In this document: positions 5,645 through 7,527 of the stretch, one piece after another
How the letters are laid out: every line of letters begins with the position of its first letter
Numbering within the stretch: position 1 is the first letter of the stretch
NCBI GenBank assembly: GCA_964389305.1
Contig: CAYMEK010000106.1
Span: 1 to 7,527, forward strand
DNA: 7,527 nucleotides
Source: CAYMEK01 sp964389305
GTDB taxonomy: Bacteria > Spirochaetota > Spirochaetia > SZUA-6 > DRHE01
Reading direction: 5' to 3'
Notes under the pieces: model-generated
Database searches by the model: none
Seen by the model: only the letters and a program-made list of their open reading frames with translations
What the model was told of the DNA's origin: nothing
Program-made: the position numbers and the translations under genes

Positions 5645-7213
5645 CTATTCTCCCTCTACGATCTCACCTCGAAAGATCTTCTTCACGATCTCGGCTTGAT
5701 CGTTCGCCTGTTCTCCAGAACCCTTACCCCCGCTGGCAACATTCACCTCGAGCCGGACGGGTTTCTGGGCCGGATAGAGAGCGGCTGCATGCCTGAGCAC
5801 GGCGTCCCGTTCCTTGAGCACCTGTTCGGCTGAAAACCGGTCCTGCGCCTTGAAGAACAGCCGCAGCCGGCCGTCTGCGAGCTGCCAGGAATCGGCCTTA
5901 CTCAACGATGTCGACAGGGCCAACTTCTCTTTACGTACGGCTGCCACCAGCTCCTCCAATGCTGCGGCCCCCTGCGTGGAATCCTGGCCGTCTGCGGCTG
6001 CGGGCGCCATCCCGGCAGGCGCCGGGCGGGGGCGCAGCCTTCTGGGGGAATCCGATGGCGTCGATGGGGAGGCAAGCAGCTCGTCTTTGACTCTCCGTAT
6101 CGTTTCGACCACCTCCGCCGGATCCACGAGCTCTTGAAGGTCGGCAAGCTGACACATCACCAGCTCCAAATCGAAACGCTGCTGGAGGGAAAAGCGAAGA
6201 TTCCTGTGCAGCTCGAGCAGCAGCTCGATGGCTTTCTCGAGCTGGCGTTCGCCGAGTGACCCGTATAGCTCAGATGGAAAGTCTTCCGGCGAGGCAGACA
6301 GAAGCGATTCCTTGTGAATCCCGCACTTCAGAAACAGCAAGGTACGGAAATAGTCTGTCAAGTCCGCTACAAACTGCTCAACCGATACGCCGCGGTCCAG
6401 AATATCCGCGGTTATCTGTAAGATTGATTTTTTATCTCTATTTGATATATACTCGGCTATTTGGTTGATCTGGTCTATCCCCACCAAACCCAACTTCTCA
6501 CGGATCCTCTCCAGGGTGATTCCCTCACGGGAAAACGACATGACCTGATCGAGGAGGGTGTAGGCGTCCCGCAGGCTTCCTGTGGCTTCCTTGGCGATCC
6601 AGAAAAGGGCGGTCTCTTCGGCCTGCACAGCACTTTCCTCCACCACCCGGCGCAGCATCTCCTTGATCTGAGCCGCAGAGATCAAACGGAAGTTGAACTG
6701 CTGGCAGCGGGAACGGATGGTGGCCGGGACCTTATGCACCTCCGTGGTGGCAAAGATAAACACGATATAGGGAGGCGGCTCTTCAATCGTCTTCAACAAA
6801 GCATTGAAGGCGCTGTTGGACAGCATGTGAACCTCGTCGATGATGTAGATCTTGTAGCGGCTGGAGTTGGGTGCAAAGAGCACTTCGTCCTTGATCTCAC
6901 GGACATCATTCACGCTGGTATTGGAGGCCCCGTCGATCTCGATCACGTCGAGGGAGTTGCCCTGGGCGATCTCGCGGCAGGCGATGCAGCGTCCGCAGGG
7001 GCTGTCGGTGGGGCCCTGCTCGCAATTCAATGCCTTGGCCAGGATACGCGCGGCGGAGGTTTTGCCAACCCCCCTGGGTCCGGAGAACAGGTAAGCATGA
7101 GCGATCCTGCTCTGAAGAATCGAGTTCTTCAGCGTGGCCACGATGAAATCCTGACCCACCAACTCGTCGAATGTTTGCGGACGTTTACGTGTCGCTGTTA
7201 CTTCATAGGCCAT
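5645..7213 (-). CDS. dnaX: DNA polymerase III subunit gamma/tau (clamp loader)
   Basis: This AAA+ motor loads the beta clamp and links the clamp loader to the polymerase. Features by residue: Walker A GPRGVGKTS (45-53, Lys51); zinc-binding Cys64, Cys73, Cys76 and Cys79, the same numbers as in E. coli; Walker B IIDEVH (124-129); the sensor region FATTE; and the SRC motif (168-170) with the arginine finger Arg169. A helical domain III follows (to about 370), then a Pro/Ala/Ser/Arg-rich linker (about 375-410) and a C-terminal domain ending EIVKKIFRGEIVEGE. At 522 residues it is shorter than E. coli tau (643). I found no canonical AAAAAAG slippery site, so a separate gamma form is not predicted. 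ATG 7213 is preceded by AGGAG about 9 nt upstream. It heads the four-gene operon. Confidence 0.97.
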   Translation of the reverse strand: MAYEVTATRKRPQTFDELVGQDFIVATLKNSILQSRIAHAYLFSGPRGVGKTSAARILAKALNCEQGPTDSPCGRCIACREIAQGNSLDVIEIDGASNTSVNDVREIKDEVLFAPNSSRYKIYIIDEVHMLSNSAFNALLKTIEEPPPYIVFIFATTEVHKVPATIRSRCQQFNFRLISAAQIKEMLRRVVEESAVQAEETALFWIAKEATGSLRDAYTLLDQVMSFSREGITLERIREKLGLVGIDQINQIAEYISNRDKKSILQITADILDRGVSVEQFVADLTDYFRTLLFLKCGIHKESLLSASPEDFPSELYGSLGERQLEKAIELLLELHRNLRFSLQQRFDLELVMCQLADLQELVDPAEVVETIRRVKDELLASPSTPSDSPRRLRPRPAPAGMAPAAADGQDSTQGAAALEELVAAVRKEKLALSTSLSKADSWQLADGRLRLFFKAQDRFSAEQVLKERDAVLRHAAALYPAQKPVRLEVNVASGGKGSGEQANDQAEIVKKIFRGEIVEGE

Positions 7214-7232
7214 CGGAGTGCTCTCCTGAGGA

Positions 7233-7247
7233 AGGCGCTGCGCACCT
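7233..7247 (-). promoter_or_regulatory. Small hairpin in the dnaX leader
   Basis: On the minus strand, AGGTGC and GCGCCT can pair (six pairs including one G-U) around a GCA loop. It stands about 7 nt before the dnaX ribosome-binding site. It has no U-tract and could be a chance structure or a weak modulator of translation initiation. Confidence 0.2.
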
Positions 7248-7291
7248 GATCAGCTTTTCATTTTCCGCTGCCGTTCTCTGCATCCCTTGGG

Positions 7292-7306
7292 AAAAAACCC
7301 CTTAGC
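7292..7306 (-). terminator. U6 tract after the SRP RNA closing stem
   Basis: The 3' arm of the 4.5S RNA closing stem (GCTAAGGGG) is followed at once by TTTTTT on the minus strand, as in an intrinsic terminator built from the whole RNA hairpin. It would end most SRP RNA transcripts. Partial read-through could feed dnaX, which starts 79 nt downstream and has no obvious promoter of its own in the leader. Confidence 0.4.
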
Positions 7307-7422
7307 TCCAGCCAAGCACACGTTACATCTCATCGGCAAGGTGCTTACCGCTGCTACCTTCCGGTCCTGACGGGATTGGGCACCCGCCGATAGCGTACGG
7401 CCTGACTATCAACGCTAAGGGG
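7298..7422 (-). ncRNA. ffs: Signal recognition particle 4.5S RNA (small bacterial type)
   Basis: This RNA binds Ffh (SRP54) and, with FtsY, targets ribosomes making membrane proteins. The diagnostic apical domain is clear on the minus strand: CAGGACCGGAAGGTAGCAGC, with the GGAA tetraloop at 7362-7359 closed by ACC/GGT. It differs at only two positions from E. coli CAGGTCCGGAAGGAAGCAGC. The ends form a perfect 9-bp closing stem (7414-7422 with 7298-7306), which fixes the limits at about 125 nt, close to E. coli 4.5S (114 nt) and far from the Bacillus Alu-containing form. A run of six U (7297-7292) follows. No clear promoter stands directly upstream, so it may be processed from a tRNA-Ser/ffs transcript. 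It lies just upstream of dnaX, as in Bacillus. Confidence 0.95.
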
Positions 7423-7441
7423 TAAGAAAGCCCTCTTTTAA

Positions 7442-7469
7442 GGAAAACCTCCTTGGAGGAAAACCTTAA
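7442..7469 (-). terminator. Imperfect inverted repeat between tRNA-Ser and SRP RNA
   Basis: On the minus strand a symmetrical element reads AAGG-TTTT-CCTCC-AA-GGAGG-TTTT-CCTT. The CCTC/GAGG core can form a short stem with a CAAG loop followed by UUUU, and AAGG/CCTT could close it outside a T/T internal loop. It also contains a direct repeat AGGTTTTCCT. It may be a weak terminator or a processing site behind tRNA-Ser; the stem is short for efficient termination. Confidence 0.35.
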
Positions 7470-7473
7470 AAAA

Positions 7474-7527
7474 CGGAGAGAGAGGGATTCGAACCCTCGG
7501 TACCCGGTTAGAGTACACACGCTTTCC
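7474..7527 (-). tRNA. tRNA-Ser, anticodon GGA (partial, 5' part beyond the window)
   Basis: Reading the minus strand from the window edge: GGA (anticodon 34-36), AA, then the 3' anticodon-stem strand GCGTG. A long class II variable arm follows (GTACTC paired with GGGTAC around TAACC), as expected for serine. Then come the T arm GAGGG-TTCGAAT-CCCTC, the acceptor strand TCTCTCC and discriminator G at 7474. CCA is not encoded, so it is added by nucleotidyltransferase. The D arm, 5' acceptor strand and first half of the anticodon arm are outside. Identity as Ser is strong from the variable arm and discriminator G. GGA depends on the loop register at the cut edge but fits the 5-bp stem. Confidence 0.88.

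Noticed and set aside
6428..6433. A6 run in dnaX (minus strand) as a programmed frameshift site for a gamma form
   Set aside because: The codons are GAT AAA AAA TCA, not a canonical A-AAA-AAG heptamer. The position, in the middle of the helical domain near residue 259, is too early for a useful gamma-like product, and I see no obvious stimulatory hairpin.
6461..7249. 262-codon plus-strand reading frame opposite dnaX
   Set aside because: It is the reverse-frame shadow of the AAA+ domain of DnaX, which carries every expected motif. The antisense product has none.
7203..7283. 26-codon minus-strand leader reading frame that ends inside the dnaX start
   Set aside because: The AAGGG before its ATG touches the start codon with no spacing, and the product shows no motif. 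A regulatory leader peptide is possible but unsupported.

Overview
This window looks like a stretch of a bacterial chromosome, probably from a spirochaete (phylum Spirochaetota), with a moderately GC-rich composition. That placement is an inference. It rests on the DnaX N-terminus (start MAYEVTATRKRPQ, then DELVGQ), which resembles treponeme/spirochaete DnaX as I remember it, and on the GatCA, 4.5S RNA and DnaX types. No rRNA or other decisive marker is present.

Layout, left to right. (1) Positions 1-1678, minus strand: gatC followed by gatA. GatA runs off the left edge, missing roughly its last 25-30 residues. These are subunits of the amidotransferase that converts misacylated Glu-tRNA(Gln) and/or Asp-tRNA(Asn) to the correct aminoacyl-tRNA. 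(2) Positions 1679-1984: a 306-bp divergent intergenic region with a gatC promoter candidate on the minus strand. It also holds two sigma70-type promoter candidates on the plus strand, one of which has a perfect 6-3-6 palindrome over its -10. (3) Positions 1985-3406, plus strand: a cytoplasmic (alpha/alpha)6-barrel protein related to the GH63/GH37/MGH1-like glycosidases. A key acidic position appears to be changed, and a T9 homopolymer lies inside the coding region. (4) Positions 3407-3466: a short convergent gap with two hairpins. (5) Positions 3467-7213, minus strand: dnaX-ebfC-recR-MFS transporter. Exactly one nucleotide separates each stop codon from the next start codon at all three junctions. 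(6) Positions 7292-7422, minus strand: the small (about 125 nt) SRP 4.5S RNA. (7) Positions 7474-7527, minus strand: the 3' two-thirds of a tRNA-Ser, cut by the window edge exactly at its GGA anticodon.

The block tRNA-Ser - SRP RNA - dnaX - ebfC - recR is the same order known from Bacillus subtilis, so it is an old housekeeping neighbourhood linking translation, protein targeting, replication-clamp loading and recombinational repair. The unusual additions are the MFSD4/NaGLT1-like sugar porter at the end of the recR operon and the divergent glycosidase-like gene facing it. Together they could form a small carbohydrate-related insert between gatCA and recR, but the functional link is only inferred. 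I see no mobile element, CRISPR array or phage gene.
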